A model generated the notes under the pieces. That model ran no database searches. It was not told the DNA's origin and saw only the letters and a program-made list of their open reading frames with translations. Shown in pieces: positions 40,874 through 49,378 of a DNA stretch of 64,000 nucleotides. The position numbers were made by a program, and so were the translations under genes. Every line of letters begins with the position of its first letter. Within the stretch, counting starts at the first letter, position 1. The DNA comes from Nitrosomonadales bacterium (GTDB lineage: Bacteria; Pseudomonadota; Gammaproteobacteria; Burkholderiales; Gallionellaceae): positions 21,560-85,559 of the forward strand of contig JACQYW010000010.1 in assembly GCA_016208015.1 (NCBI GenBank). The letters run 5' to 3'.

Positions 40874-41539
40874 GTGGGCACAGCTCCCATCGGCATCCTC
40901 GGCGGCACGTTCGATCCCGTTCATCACGGGCATCTGCGTATCGCACAGGAAGCACTGGAGCAATGTGAACTCGCCCAGGTCCGTTTCCTTCCCTGCGGCA
41001 TACCGCCGCACCGCACCGCGCCGCATGCTCCGGCAAAGGCGCGCTGGGAGATGGTGCGCCTGGCACTGAACAGCCATCCCGACTTTCTTGTCGATGTGCG
41101 CGAAGTGTTCCGCAACGATCCCTGCTACACCGTGGACACGCTCACCGCCCTGCGCGCCGAACTCGGCGACCAGCAGCCGCTGTGCCTCGTCCTCGGCGGC
41201 GATGCCTTCCTGCAACTGCATACCTGGCACGAGTGGAAACGCCTGTTCGGCCTGGCGCACATCGTGGTGTTGCAACGCGCGGGCGGACAGCCGCTGGGCA
41301 ATGCGATGAACGGCGCCGATGCCGCTTTGCAGGCCGAATATCGGGCACGTCTCGCGCCCGGCGCGCGCGCCTTGCATGAATCCCCCGCCGGCGCGGTCTT
41401 CGTCGCCGACATGCCCGCGCTGGAGATATCCTCCACCGATATCCGCCGCCGTTGCGCGGGCGGAAAGAGCATCCGTTACCTCGTGCCGGATACCGTCGCC
41501 AATTACATCAACACCAACTCACTCTACCGTACATGCTAA
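40874..41539 (+). CDS. nadD: Nicotinate-nucleotide adenylyltransferase
   Basis: Adenylates nicotinate mononucleotide in NAD synthesis. 221 residues, GTG start at 40874 only 3 nt after aceF. The nucleotidyltransferase motif GILGGTFDPVHHGHL and the late ISSTDIRRR segment with its phosphate-binding Ser/Thr are intact. Its stop overlaps the rsfS start, as is common for nadD-rsfS-rlmH. Confidence 0.96.
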   Translation: MGTAPIGILGGTFDPVHHGHLRIAQEALEQCELAQVRFLPCGIPPHRTAPHAPAKARWEMVRLALNSHPDFLVDVREVFRNDPCYTVDTLTALRAELGDQQPLCLVLGGDAFLQLHTWHEWKRLFGLAHIVVLQRAGGQPLGNAMNGADAALQAEYRARLAPGARALHESPAGAVFVADMPALEISSTDIRRRCAGGKSIRYLVPDTVANYINTNSLYRTC

Positions 41540-41886
41540 GCACAGAAGAAAAGACCAAAGCCATCGTCGCCGCACTTGAAGACGTCAAGGCACTCGACAT
41601 CAGCGTCATCGACACCAGCAAACTCAGCCCGCTGTTCGAACGCATGATCGTCGCCAGCGCCCAATCCACGCGCCAGACCAAGGCGCTGTCCGACAATGTC
41701 GAAAAGAAGCTCAAGGAGCTGAATGAAGTACCGCTCAGCACCGAAGGCGAGCAGAGCGGCGAATGGATACTGGTGGATTTCGGCGAGGTGCTGGTGCATA
41801 TCATGCAACCTGCGGTGCGCGCTTATTACAATCTTGAAGAACTCTGGGGCGTACAACCCAAGCAGCGCGCCCAAGCGGGCAAATGA
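41533..41886 (+). CDS. rsfS: Ribosomal silencing factor RsfS
   Basis: Binds uL14 and blocks subunit joining when growth slows. 117 residues from ATG 41533, inside the nadD end. Family features: [53 protein letters not shown] and [10 protein letters not shown] longer in-frame reading lies within nadD and is not conserved. Overlaps rlmH by 4 nt. Confidence 0.95.
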   Translation: MLSTEEKTKAIVAALEDVKALDISVIDTSKLSPLFERMIVASAQSTRQTKALSDNVEKKLKELNEVPLSTEGEQSGEWILVDFGEVLVHIMQPAVRAYYNLEELWGVQPKQRAQAGK

Positions 41887-42353
41887 AACTGCTGATCCTG
41901 GCGGTAGGCAACAAGATGCCGTCGTGGATCACCGAGGGCTTCAACGAGTACGCCAAGCGCATGCCGCGCGAAACCACGATCTCGCTGGTCGAGATCAAGC
42001 CGGAAGCGCGCAACAGCGGCAAGACCCCCGCGCAGATCATGGAAGCCGAAGCGCAGCGCATCAAGGCCGCCCTGCCCGCATCGGCCCTGTGCATCGCGCT
42101 TGACGAACACGGCACCACCCCCACCACCAAACAACTCACCCGGCAGATGCAGGACTGGATGCGGCAGGGACGCGACGTCGCCTTCATCATCGGCGGCGCC
42201 GACGGACTGCACGAATCCGTCAAACAGCAGGCGCAGCAGTTGTTGGCGCTCTCCGCTTTCACCTTGCCGCACGGCATGGTGCGGGTGCTGCTGGCGGAAC
42301 AACTGTATCGGGCGCACAGCCTGATGCACAATCACCCGTATCATCGCGAATGA
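41883..42353 (+). CDS. rlmH: 23S rRNA pseudouridine-1915 N3-methyltransferase RlmH
   Basis: SPOUT methyltransferase acting on assembled 70S ribosomes. 156 residues, the family's standard length. [16 protein letters not shown] at the start, LDEHG, and the knot [12 protein letters not shown] plus [21 protein letters not shown]. Located directly after rsfS as in most Proteobacteria. Confidence 0.97.
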   Translation: MKLLILAVGNKMPSWITEGFNEYAKRMPRETTISLVEIKPEARNSGKTPAQIMEAEAQRIKAALPASALCIALDEHGTTPTTKQLTRQMQDWMRQGRDVAFIIGGADGLHESVKQQAQQLLALSAFTLPHGMVRVLLAEQLYRAHSLMHNHPYHRE

Positions 42354-42354
42354 C

Positions 42355-42975
42355 ATGAGCAGCCGACATCCGCACATCTACCTCGCCTCGCAAAGTCCGC
42401 GCCGCCGCGAACTGCTCAAGCAGATCGGCGTGCGTTACGAGATGCTGCTGCTGCGCAACGACTCGCGCCGCGAGGTCGGCGTGGACGAGACGCCGCACGC
42501 CGGCGAGGCACCCGTGGATTATGTCCAGCGCGTCTGCCGCGACAAGGCGCTCGCCGGCTGGGAAACGCTGGGTTTGCGTAACCTGCCGTTGCACCCGGTA
42601 CTGGCCGCCGACACCACCGTCACCCTCGATGGCCACATCATCGGCAAGCCTGACGACAATGAACACGCCGCTGCCATACTGCGCATGCTCTCGGGCCGCC
42701 AGCATCAGGTACTCACCGCCGTCGCCGTCGCCTTCGGCGAACGGCTGGAGATGCGCCTGTCGACGACGACCATCACCTTCGACACCCTGGGCGAGGAGCG
42801 CATCCACCGCTATCTGCTGACCGGCGAGGCACACGACAAGGCCGGTGCCTACGGCATCCAGGGTCATGCCGGCGCGTTCGTAAAACACATCGACGGCAGT
42901 TACACCGGCGTGATGGGACTGCCGCTCCATGAAACGGTAGAATTGCTGAAACTATTCGGGTATCCCGCACCATGA
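42355..42975 (+). CDS. maf: Maf-family nucleotide pyrophosphatase
   Basis: House-cleaning NTP pyrophosphatase of the Maf/YhdE type, acting on dTTP/UTP or modified nucleotides. 206 residues from ATG 42355. Motifs: LASQSPRRRELLKQIG (phosphate loop), DKAL, AADTTVTLDG and GKP, with GYGIQGHA-like AYGIQGHAGAFVKHIDGSY. The rng neighbour and sequence style suggest the YhdE rather than YceF branch. Overlaps rng by 4 nt. Confidence 0.92.
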   Translation: MSSRHPHIYLASQSPRRRELLKQIGVRYEMLLLRNDSRREVGVDETPHAGEAPVDYVQRVCRDKALAGWETLGLRNLPLHPVLAADTTVTLDGHIIGKPDDNEHAAAILRMLSGRQHQVLTAVAVAFGERLEMRLSTTTITFDTLGEERIHRYLLTGEAHDKAGAYGIQGHAGAFVKHIDGSYTGVMGLPLHETVELLKLFGYPAP

Positions 42976-44426
42976 CAGAAGAGATATTGATCAACGTCAC
43001 CCCGCAGGAAACGCGCGTGGCGGTGATGCAGCAGGGCGTCGTACAGGAACTGCACATCGAGCGCGGCAGCCAGCGCGGCCTGGTGAGCAATGTCTACATC
43101 GGCAAAGTGAAACGCGTGCTGCCCGGCATGCAGTCCGCCTTCATCGACATCGGTCTGGAACGCTCGGCCTTCCTGCATGTCGCCGACATCTGGGAGAACA
43201 GCGTCAACGGCGATGCCGCCAAACCCATCGAGAAAGTGCTGTTCGAGGGACAGAGCCTGCTGGTGCAGGTCATCAAGGACCCCATCGGGACCAAGGGCGC
43301 GCGCCTTTCCACGCAACTGAGTTTCGCCGGCCGTCTGCTGGTGTACCTGCCGCAGGAATCGCACATCGGCGTGTCGCAGCGCATCGAGAACGAGGAAGAA
43401 CGCGAGTCCCTGCGCAGCAAATTGCAGCAAGCGCTGCCCGCCGACCACAAGGGCGGCTACATCATCCGCACGCTGGCGGAATCGGCAGCCGATTGCGAAT
43501 TGCGCGCCGACGTCGCCTATCTCGACAAGTTGTGGAGCAATCTGCAGCAGCAGTCGCAAACAGTGGCCGCCCCCGCCCTGCTTTACAAGGAACTCGACAT
43601 CAGCCTGCGCGTGCTGCGCGATTGCGTGAACGAGGCGACCACGCGCATCCTGGTCGATTCGCGCGAGACGCACGAACGTCTTGCCGCTTTCGCCCGCGAT
43701 TACATCGCTGAAGCCGTGCCCAAGCTGGAGCATTATGTCGGCGCGCGCCCCCTGTTCGACCTCAATGGCGTGGAGGAAGAGATCGAGCGAGCGCTGTCGC
43801 GCCGTGTCGACCTCAAATCCGGCGGCTACCTCATCATCGACCAGACCGAGGCGCTCACCACCATCGACGTCAACACCGGCGGCTTCGTCGGCGGTCGCAA
43901 CTTCGACGACACCATCTTCAAGACCAATCTCGAGGCGGCGCAGGTCATCGCGCGCCAATTGCGTCTGCGCAACCTCGGCGGCATCATTATCTGCGACTTC
44001 ATCGACATGGACAGCCAGGAGCACCGCGATGCGGTGCTGGAGGAATTCAAGAAGATGCTGGCGCACGACCACACCCGCATCAGCGTGAGCGGCTTCTCGT
44101 CGCTGGGATTGGTGGAGATGACGCGCAAGCGCACGCGCGAAAGTCTGGCGCATGTGCTGTGCGAACCGTGTCCCACCTGCCAGGGACGCGGCGAGGTGAA
44201 GACCGCGCAGAGTGTGTGCTACGAGATCCTGCGCGAGATCGTGCGCGAAGACCGCCAGTTCCACGCGCGCGAATACCGCATCCTCGGCTCGCAACAGGTC
44301 ATCGACCTGTTCCTCGACGAGGAATCGCAGAGCCTCGCCCAGCTTTCCGACTTCATCGGCAAGCCGGTCTCGCTGCAAGTCGAAACCCTGTATTCGCAAG
44401 AACAATACGATGTCATCCTGATGTGA
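42972..44426 (+). CDS. rng: Ribonuclease G
   Basis: RNase E/G family endonuclease that matures the 16S rRNA 5' end. 484 residues: S1 domain (about 37-125, YIGKVKRVLPGMQSAFIDIG), 5'-sensor region, and a DNase I-like catalytic part with TTIDVNTGG and GGIIICDFIDM. The zinc link CPTCQGRG (about 395-402) is intact. It lacks the long C-terminal scaffold of RNase E, so it is RNase G. Last of the nadD-rsfS-rlmH-maf-rng run. Confidence 0.96.
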   Translation: MTEEILINVTPQETRVAVMQQGVVQELHIERGSQRGLVSNVYIGKVKRVLPGMQSAFIDIGLERSAFLHVADIWENSVNGDAAKPIEKVLFEGQSLLVQVIKDPIGTKGARLSTQLSFAGRLLVYLPQESHIGVSQRIENEEERESLRSKLQQALPADHKGGYIIRTLAESAADCELRADVAYLDKLWSNLQQQSQTVAAPALLYKELDISLRVLRDCVNEATTRILVDSRETHERLAAFARDYIAEAVPKLEHYVGARPLFDLNGVEEEIERALSRRVDLKSGGYLIIDQTEALTTIDVNTGGFVGGRNFDDTIFKTNLEAAQVIARQLRLRNLGGIIICDFIDMDSQEHRDAVLEEFKKMLAHDHTRISVSGFSSLGLVEMTRKRTRESLAHVLCEPCPTCQGRGEVKTAQSVCYEILREIVREDRQFHAREYRILGSQQVIDLFLDEESQSLAQLSDFIGKPVSLQVETLYSQEQYDVILM

Positions 44427-44461
44427 ATTTGACGTAGTTTTAACACTCCCTTTGCTAAGCT

Positions 44462-44486
44462 ATGTGTGTGTTCTTTGCACACACAT
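44462..44486 (+). other. Perfect 9-bp hairpin in the carbonic anhydrase leader
   Basis: ATGTGTGTG - TTCTTTG - CACACACAT lies 35 nt after the rng stop and 28 nt before the first carbonic anhydrase start. No U-tract follows, so it is a poor intrinsic terminator. It could be an operator or a leader structure. Confidence 0.4.
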
Positions 44487-44514
44487 CAAAACCAAATACT
44501 CAGGGAGAATCCAC

Positions 44515-45246
44515 ATGTTGAAGAAGCACCTGGCCGGCCTGCTGGCCGCCGCCTGTATCGTCGCACCCGCTTTGGCCAACGAGCATGAACACGGCGATGC
44601 CGCCGTGGCGCAGGCCATCATCAAAGAGATCCAGGCCGACGACAGTGCCTACATCGCCGCGCACAGTGCCGCGTTCTTTCAGGAACTGGCCAAAGGCCAG
44701 CATCCGCGCGCGACTGTGGTGACCTGCTCCGATTCGCGCGTGCATACCAACATGCTGGACAAGACGCCCGAGGGCGACCTGTTCATGGTGCGCAACATCG
44801 GCAACCAGCTGGCGACTGCCAAGGGCTCCGTGCAATACGGCGTCAACCACCTGGCTTCCTCGTTGCTGATCTTCGTCGGCCATTCTTCCTGCGGCGCGAT
44901 CAAGGCGGCAGGCGGCGACTATGCCGGTATCGAGCCGGACATCAAGAAAGAACTGGACAGCATCAGCATCGCCAAGGGTGGCGCCAACATCGACGGCGTG
45001 AAGACCAACGTCAACAGCCAGGTCGCTGCCGCGCTCAAGGAATTCGCCGACAAGGTGAAAGACGGGCAATTGCTGGTGGTGGGTGCAGTGTATGACTTCG
45101 CCGACGACATGAAGCAGGGTGCAGGCAAGCTCAATATCATCAACGTCAACGGCGCGACCGATGCCGCCAGGATCAGCTCGGCTTTGACCGCCTCCATGGT
45201 CGCTACGACAGGGCACGGAGACCACAAGGAACACGCGCACCACTAA
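44515..45246 (+). CDS. Periplasmic beta-carbonic anhydrase, copy 1
   Basis: Beta-class carbonic anhydrase (CO2/HCO3- interconversion) with a signal peptide, so it acts in the periplasm. 243 residues from ATG 44515, preceded by GGGAGA. Signal core about 5-21, cleavage likely after ALA. Zinc site intact: C71, D73, R75 in CSDSR, then H123 and C126 in GHSSC. RNIGNQLATAKGSVQYGV is the usual core. It ends in a His-rich tail (HGDHKEHAHH) that may bind metal. A paralogue lies just downstream behind a terminator. Confidence 0.92.
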   Translation: MLKKHLAGLLAAACIVAPALANEHEHGDAAVAQAIIKEIQADDSAYIAAHSAAFFQELAKGQHPRATVVTCSDSRVHTNMLDKTPEGDLFMVRNIGNQLATAKGSVQYGVNHLASSLLIFVGHSSCGAIKAAGGDYAGIEPDIKKELDSISIAKGGANIDGVKTNVNSQVAAALKEFADKVKDGQLLVVGAVYDFADDMKQGAGKLNIINVNGATDAARISSALTASMVATTGHGDHKEHAHH

Positions 45247-45264
45247 ACCGGGGCGGTGTGACTG

Positions 45265-45291
45265 AAAAGAGCGGCTTTTGCCGCTCTTTTT
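45265..45291 (+). terminator. Rho-independent terminator after carbonic anhydrase 1
   Basis: 11-bp stem AAAAGAGCGGC / GCCGCTCTTTT with a TTTT loop and a continuing T-tract, 18 nt after the stop codon. It shows that the two carbonic anhydrase genes are probably separate transcripts. Confidence 0.88.
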
Positions 45292-45356
45292 CTCTCATGC
45301 CCGGACAATTCGCCTGTTAGGCTACGTTTCCACACTCATCGCCCTACAGGTGCAAC

Positions 45357-46139
45357 ATGAAACGACTGCTCTTGCTGTTATCGATCGCCGGACTGGCGCT
45401 GGCAAAACCCGCTTACGCGCTGGATGCGCACGGACAAGAAGCTGCCGTTGACCAGAGCACCGTCATCGTCGCCTTCCTGAACGGCCTCAGGGCCGACAAC
45501 AGCGTGTACATGGGCACACACAAGATCGAATTCTTTGCCGCGCTCTCCAAGGGCCAGACCCCCAAAGCCACGGTCGTCACCTGTTCGGATTCGCGCGTGC
45601 AGGCCAATATGTTCGACCGCTCCCCGGAAGGCGAACTGTTCACCGTACGCAACATCGGCAACCAGATGGCCACCGCCGAAGGTTCGGTCGAATACGGCGT
45701 GCATCATCTGCACACCCCCGTTCTGCTGTTCCTCGGCCATTCACGTTGCGGTGCCATCGCCGCAGTGAGCGGCAACTACTCCAAGGAATCGGATGCCATC
45801 AAGCGCGAACTGGACACCATCACCATCGCCAAAGACCTCAACAACATCGACGGTGTGAGAACCAACGTACATAGCCAGGTCACCGGAGCCATGCTCAAAT
45901 TTGCCGAGGAGATCGCCGCCGGACAGCTCACCGTCATCGGTGCGGTGATGGACTTCGCCGACGACCTGCATCAGGGCGCCGGCAAGCTGCACCTCATCAA
46001 TGTCAACGGCGAGACCGACCCGGCCAAACTGGATAACCTGAACACCCTGCTCGCCAAGCAGAAACCCAAGGCCGCCGAAGCTGCGGCAAAGAAGGCAACG
46101 ACTCCCGCCAAACCCGCCGCTGCACCGGCCCACCACTAA
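45357..46139 (+). CDS. Periplasmic beta-carbonic anhydrase, copy 2
   Basis: Paralogue of the preceding gene; 260 residues with a signal peptide (MKRLLLLLSIAGLALA..., cleavage likely after YALA or nearby). Zinc and catalytic residues intact: C76, D78, R80 in CSDSR, H128 and C131 in GHSRC. The body is highly similar to copy 1 (SRVxxNM, RNIGNQ, DFADD, QGAGKL), but it has a Lys/Ala/Pro-rich C-terminal tail ending in HH. Tandem duplication followed by divergence of the tails is the simplest reading. Confidence 0.92.
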   Translation: MKRLLLLLSIAGLALAKPAYALDAHGQEAAVDQSTVIVAFLNGLRADNSVYMGTHKIEFFAALSKGQTPKATVVTCSDSRVQANMFDRSPEGELFTVRNIGNQMATAEGSVEYGVHHLHTPVLLFLGHSRCGAIAAVSGNYSKESDAIKRELDTITIAKDLNNIDGVRTNVHSQVTGAMLKFAEEIAAGQLTVIGAVMDFADDLHQGAGKLHLINVNGETDPAKLDNLNTLLAKQKPKAAEAAAKKATTPAKPAAAPAHH

Positions 46140-46152
46140 CCCGCAGCAAAAG

Positions 46153-46180
46153 AAAAAGGCCGGTCGAAACCGGCCTTTTT
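46153..46180. terminator. Bidirectional terminator between carbonic anhydrase 2 and hupB
   Basis: A perfect 12-bp stem AAAAAGGCCGGT / ACCGGCCTTTTT with a CGAA tetraloop. T-runs occur on both strands, so it can end the plus-strand carbonic anhydrase transcript and the minus-strand hupB transcript. Confidence 0.92.
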
Positions 46181-46199
46181 CAACTCGATACGGCTTGAA

Positions 46200-46484
46200 T
46201 TACTTCTTGGCGCCGTTGACCGCTGCCTTCAGAGTAGCGCCGGCCTTGAATGCGGGCTGCTTGGAAGCCTTGATCTTGATCGCCGCGCCGGTAGCCGGGT
46301 TGCGGCCATTGCGAGCTGCGCGCTTGCGCACTTCGAATGTACCGAAGCCGACCAACGCAACATTGTCGCCCTTCTTCAGGGAGGCAGTGATGATGTCGAT
46401 CAGTGCCGCGATGTTGCGGTCGGCATCAGCCTTGCTGCTGCCAGTCTTGGTTGCCAGTGCGTCGATCAGTTCTTTGCGGTTCAT
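46200..46484 (-). CDS. hupB: Nucleoid-associated protein HU (beta type)
   Basis: Histone-like DNA-bending protein. 94 residues from ATG 46484 (MNRKELIDAL), preceded by AGGGAG. The reading to 46589 adds only upstream DNA. Core motifs: VGFGTFEVRKRAARNGRNP (the DNA-binding arm) and IKIKASKQPAFKAGATLK. Normal HU length with a short basic tail. A stand-alone gene with its own promoter and terminator. Confidence 0.96.
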   Translation of the reverse strand: MNRKELIDALATKTGSSKADADRNIAALIDIITASLKKGDNVALVGFGTFEVRKRAARNGRNPATGAAIKIKASKQPAFKAGATLKAAVNGAKK

Positions 46485-46499
46485 GAGTAAACTCCCTGT

Positions 46500-46528
46500 G
46501 GTTAATGGTTGAAGTACCGTGTAGTCAA
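46500..46528 (-). promoter_or_regulatory. Possible hupB promoter
   Basis: On the minus strand: -35 TTGACT (46523-46528), 17-nt spacer, -10 TTAACC (46500-46505), 16 nt before the start codon. The -35 is good but the -10 is weak, and the leader would be very short. Moderate support only. Confidence 0.4.
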
Positions 46529-47071
46529 AGTACCGGAGTGGATTGTTGTAGATATTTGGCAGGATGGCAAGGGGTTGCAAGCAAATCATTTAGCAAACAT
46601 GCAACAGTCGCGTCACCCCCGAAAGGCCTGCTGCGCCTGCAAAAATCCGGGGTGCGAGGACTCCGGTCGTGCATTTGAATAACGAAATGCGGCGTTTCCA
46701 GACTTGGTCCACACCTTGCAGATGCTTGTAAACAAAGGGTTCCGGCCTATTCCAGGTCAGCCTGGAGTGGGACCACACCCTTGCAGCCTCACCTCCTGCA
46801 CTCGTCCCGCAAGCGGGTAGCGAAGCGATCAACGGCATCCGTCTCGCCCCGATCAGAGTAAATCGAAAGACTGATCAAGCGTGGATTTTGGAAAAGTGCA
46901 GCGGCATGGAAGGCCAAAACGACCCGGAGTAATAGCGGTATATCTAGGCCGTTTGGCATATTGACGGCGCAAGCAGGAGTGGGCTAGAGGCGCGGAGAGT
47001 CAATCGAAAGGGACGCTGTGGGATTACGGAAAATGTCAGAACTCCAGACTTTCCCGCAACGACCTCACTGC
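46529..47071. other. 543-nt intergenic stretch without a recognisable gene
   Basis: Between hupB and the SRPBCC-like gene. The longest reading is an 82-codon minus-strand frame (46590-46838) with many Arg, Leu and Ser and no recognised family or clear ribosome-binding site. I see no tRNA, terminator or IS end. It contains short inverted repeats (for example CCAGGTCAGCCTGG near 46751). It may hold an unknown small RNA or a decayed gene. Confidence 0.5.
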
Positions 47072-47662
47072 TTACATCCCGCCCATAGCCATCTGCGAAC
47101 CTTCGCAACCATCCGGAAGCGTATCCTTGCGCTTCTCCGCCAGCAAAGCGATGGCACTGAAACGATCGATCAGGCCGTTCCTGGCAAAGTGGTCGATAAT
47201 GAACAGGGGGATCAAGGTGTCCGGCTCCCAGACCCCCTGGAACTTGAGTCTGCTGCCCAGCGGGTTCGGCTCGATCTCCCAGTGGCCCTCGAACATCTTC
47301 GAGTCGCCGCACAGTTGGGTGAAGGTGATGCGGGCATAAGGCTGCTCGGTATATTCCATCACCGAATGCAGACGGACATGGAAGAACAGCACATGTTCGT
47401 CGGCGGTACGCTCGACCCTGACCTTGTTCGGCGCCTCGCGGAAGGCCAGCGATTCGATCATGCCGGGCAATTCTTTGGCGGCATCATAATCGGTCAGGTA
47501 GCGGTAAGCGGCGCATCGGGTCAACGGCGTGTCGAAGCTGGCAGCGAAGGTATACACACTGCCTTCCCGTTTGACATCCACCTGCAAACCGGGGAAAGGC
47601 GTCTCCGCCCAGGCCGTGCCGGCAGTCATCAATAACAATCCGAACAAGATACACCTCGTCAT
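47072..47662 (-). CDS. Exported SRPBCC/START-like protein
   Basis: 196 residues with a clear signal peptide (MTRCILFGLLLMTAGTAWA, cleavage after AWA). The mature part has the alpha/beta layout of the SRPBCC (polyketide cyclase/START) superfamily: YRYLTDYDAAKELPGMIES near the front, alternating strands, and a long C-terminal helix (HFARNGLIDRFSAIALLAEK). Such domains bind lipids or other hydrophobic ligands. This one would act in the periplasm. It lies downstream of the proC-yggT-yggU group with a 54-nt gap. Substrate unknown. Confidence 0.7.
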   Translation of the reverse strand: MTRCILFGLLLMTAGTAWAETPFPGLQVDVKREGSVYTFAASFDTPLTRCAAYRYLTDYDAAKELPGMIESLAFREAPNKVRVERTADEHVLFFHVRLHSVMEYTEQPYARITFTQLCGDSKMFEGHWEIEPNPLGSRLKFQGVWEPDTLIPLFIIDHFARNGLIDRFSAIALLAEKRKDTLPDGCEGSQMAMGGM

Positions 47663-47716
47663 GAAGCGACCTTATAGGTGAGCTTCATGACGCAGCCATG
47701 ACGGCGGAATGAATCT

Positions 47717-48001
47717 TTAGAGCAACAGGCTCTCCGGCTCGACCTTGCTGCCGGTGACCGCCACCAGCTTGTGACGCGATTGGCCGCCCTGTTTGAGTTC
47801 GACCTGACGCAGGGATACACCGAAAGTATCGGCGATGAATCGGAGCAGGGCTTCGTTGGCGCGGCCTTCGATGGGCGGGGCCGCAAGGCGTATCTTCAGT
47901 GCTTCGCCGTGCAGTCCGGCGATCTCGCTGCGCTTGGCGCCGGGCTGGATGTGCAGGGTCAGGGTGAGCACATCGCCGCTGCGGCGATACCACCCGCTCA
48001 C
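47717..48001 (-). CDS. yggU: DUF167 family protein (YggU)
   Basis: 94-residue DUF167 protein of unknown function. Typical segments: LHIQPGAKRSEIAGLHGEAL, the AAPPIEGRANEALLRFIA block and QVELKQGGQSRHKLV. The 4-nt overlap with yggT shows cotranslation. The proC-yggT-yggU order is widely conserved. Confidence 0.92.
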   Translation of the reverse strand: MSGWYRRSGDVLTLTLHIQPGAKRSEIAGLHGEALKIRLAAPPIEGRANEALLRFIADTFGVSLRQVELKQGGQSRHKLVAVTGSKVEPESLLL

Positions 48002-48567
48002 AGCAGCCTCATGACGGCCTGTTCCAGTCCGCCTATCGGCACGATGAGGATGAGTTGGCAGATGATGAACAGGATCAGCACCGAGAGGTCGACGTTACCC
48101 ACCGGCGGGATGCGGCGGCGCAAGGGCTGCACGAAGGGACGATTGACCGCGAACAGCATGGGCGCAAGCGGTGTGCGCGGATTGGCCCAGGACAGGATCG
48201 CCTCCGCCAGCAGCGTGGCGAGCAGCAGATAGATGCTGATCTTGAGCAGCTTGACCGCCGTCCAGGCCAGCAAGCCAAACAAGGGGAAACCGTTGAACGG
48301 GTAATCCTGCACCCACAGTGCAGTGCCGAGATAGATGAACTCAACCGCGAAAGCCAGCAACAGCGTGGAGATATCCAGCCCCCAGGCGGCAGGCACGAAG
48401 CGGCGCGCGCGCAGGACGATGAAATCGGTGATCGCCATGACGAACTCGCCGATGGGGTTGCGCATAGGCGCCTGCAGCCACACGGCGTGGAAACGGAACA
48501 GCAGCACGGCAGCGAAGGGCTGCACCAGTGCATCGATCAGAAACGAGAGTCCTTCACCCAGCATCAA
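47998..48567 (-). CDS. yggT: YggT family membrane protein
   Basis: 189 residues with two YggT domains, four to six TM segments in all. Each repeat shows the family pattern (FHAVWLQAPMRNPIGEFV in the first, ILSWANPRTPLAPML plus NRPFVQPLRRRIPPVGNVDLS in the second). YggT proteins have been linked to osmotic tolerance and to factors for thylakoid or divisome organisation, but no firm biochemical role exists. Overlaps proC (ATGATG at the start) and yggU. Confidence 0.93.
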   Translation of the reverse strand: MMLGEGLSFLIDALVQPFAAVLLFRFHAVWLQAPMRNPIGEFVMAITDFIVLRARRFVPAAWGLDISTLLLAFAVEFIYLGTALWVQDYPFNGFPLFGLLAWTAVKLLKISIYLLLATLLAEAILSWANPRTPLAPMLFAVNRPFVQPLRRRIPPVGNVDLSVLILFIICQLILIVPIGGLEQAVMRLL

Positions 48568-49376
48568 GCATCCTTCCCGAGTTCGTCGCCCATCTCTTTC
48601 GAGCGTACCGCCGCCGCATGGATGGCGTCGACGATGTCCTGTTTCACGCGGTTCGCATCCATGCTGAGCAGTGCTCGTTCGGTAGTGCCGTTCTTGGAGG
48701 TCACCCTGGCACGCAGGACGTCGACCTCGTCCTTGCTGCTCTCGGCCAGTTTGGTGGCCCCGAGAAAGGTGTCCAGCACCATCTGGCGCGCCTGCGCTTC
48801 GTCCACGCCCAGTTCAAAGGCCGCCTGCTGCATGGCCTCGATGAAATAGAACACATAGGCCGGACCGCTGCCGGAGATGGCGGTCACCGCATCCAGCGAT
48901 TCTTCATCGTCCAGCCAGAAGGTGCTGCCCACCGCCGACAGGATAGCCTCGGCGCGATGGCATTGTTCGGGCCGCACCACGGGCGTGGCATACAGCGCGG
49001 TGACACCGCTGCGAATGAGCGCGGGCGTGTTGGGCATGCAGCGCACGATGTTCTGCGAACCGATCCAGCGCGCGATGTCGCGTGTGCGGATGCCTGCCGC
49101 GATAGAGATCACCAGCCGCTCTTCCAGCAGGGGCGCGAGTTGCACAGCGGCCTCCTGCAACTGTTGCGGCTTGACCGCAAGGACCACCACTTCGCTGTGC
49201 GCGACTGATTGTCCCATGTCGGTGGATGCGCGGATGGCGAATTCGTTATGCAGTTCTGCACAGCGATCCTTGCTGAGCTCCACCACATGCATCTTGGAAG
49301 GTGAATAGCCGCGCTTGATGAGGCCGCCGATCAGGGCCTTCGCCATGTTGCCGCCGCCGATGAAAGTGATCTTCAT
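48564..49376 (-). CDS. proC: Pyrroline-5-carboxylate reductase
   Basis: Last step of proline synthesis, reducing P5C with NAD(P)H. 270 residues. Rossmann motif ITFIGGGNMAKALIGGL at the N-terminus, AVKPQQL, MPNTPALIRSGVTALYA, and the C-terminal AISGSGPAYVFYFIEAM with the dimer helices. Lies 2 nt downstream of yggS and overlaps yggT. Confidence 0.97.
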   Translation of the reverse strand: MKITFIGGGNMAKALIGGLIKRGYSPSKMHVVELSKDRCAELHNEFAIRASTDMGQSVAHSEVVVLAVKPQQLQEAAVQLAPLLEERLVISIAAGIRTRDIARWIGSQNIVRCMPNTPALIRSGVTALYATPVVRPEQCHRAEAILSAVGSTFWLDDEESLDAVTAISGSGPAYVFYFIEAMQQAAFELGVDEAQARQMVLDTFLGATKLAESSKDEVDVLRARVTSKNGTTERALLSMDANRVKQDIVDAIHAAAVRSKEMGDELGKDA

Positions 49377-49378
49377 TT

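Noticed and set aside
46590..46838. 82-codon minus-strand frame near hupB
   Set aside because: No family, no good ribosome-binding site, unusual composition; kept only as part of the unexplained gap.
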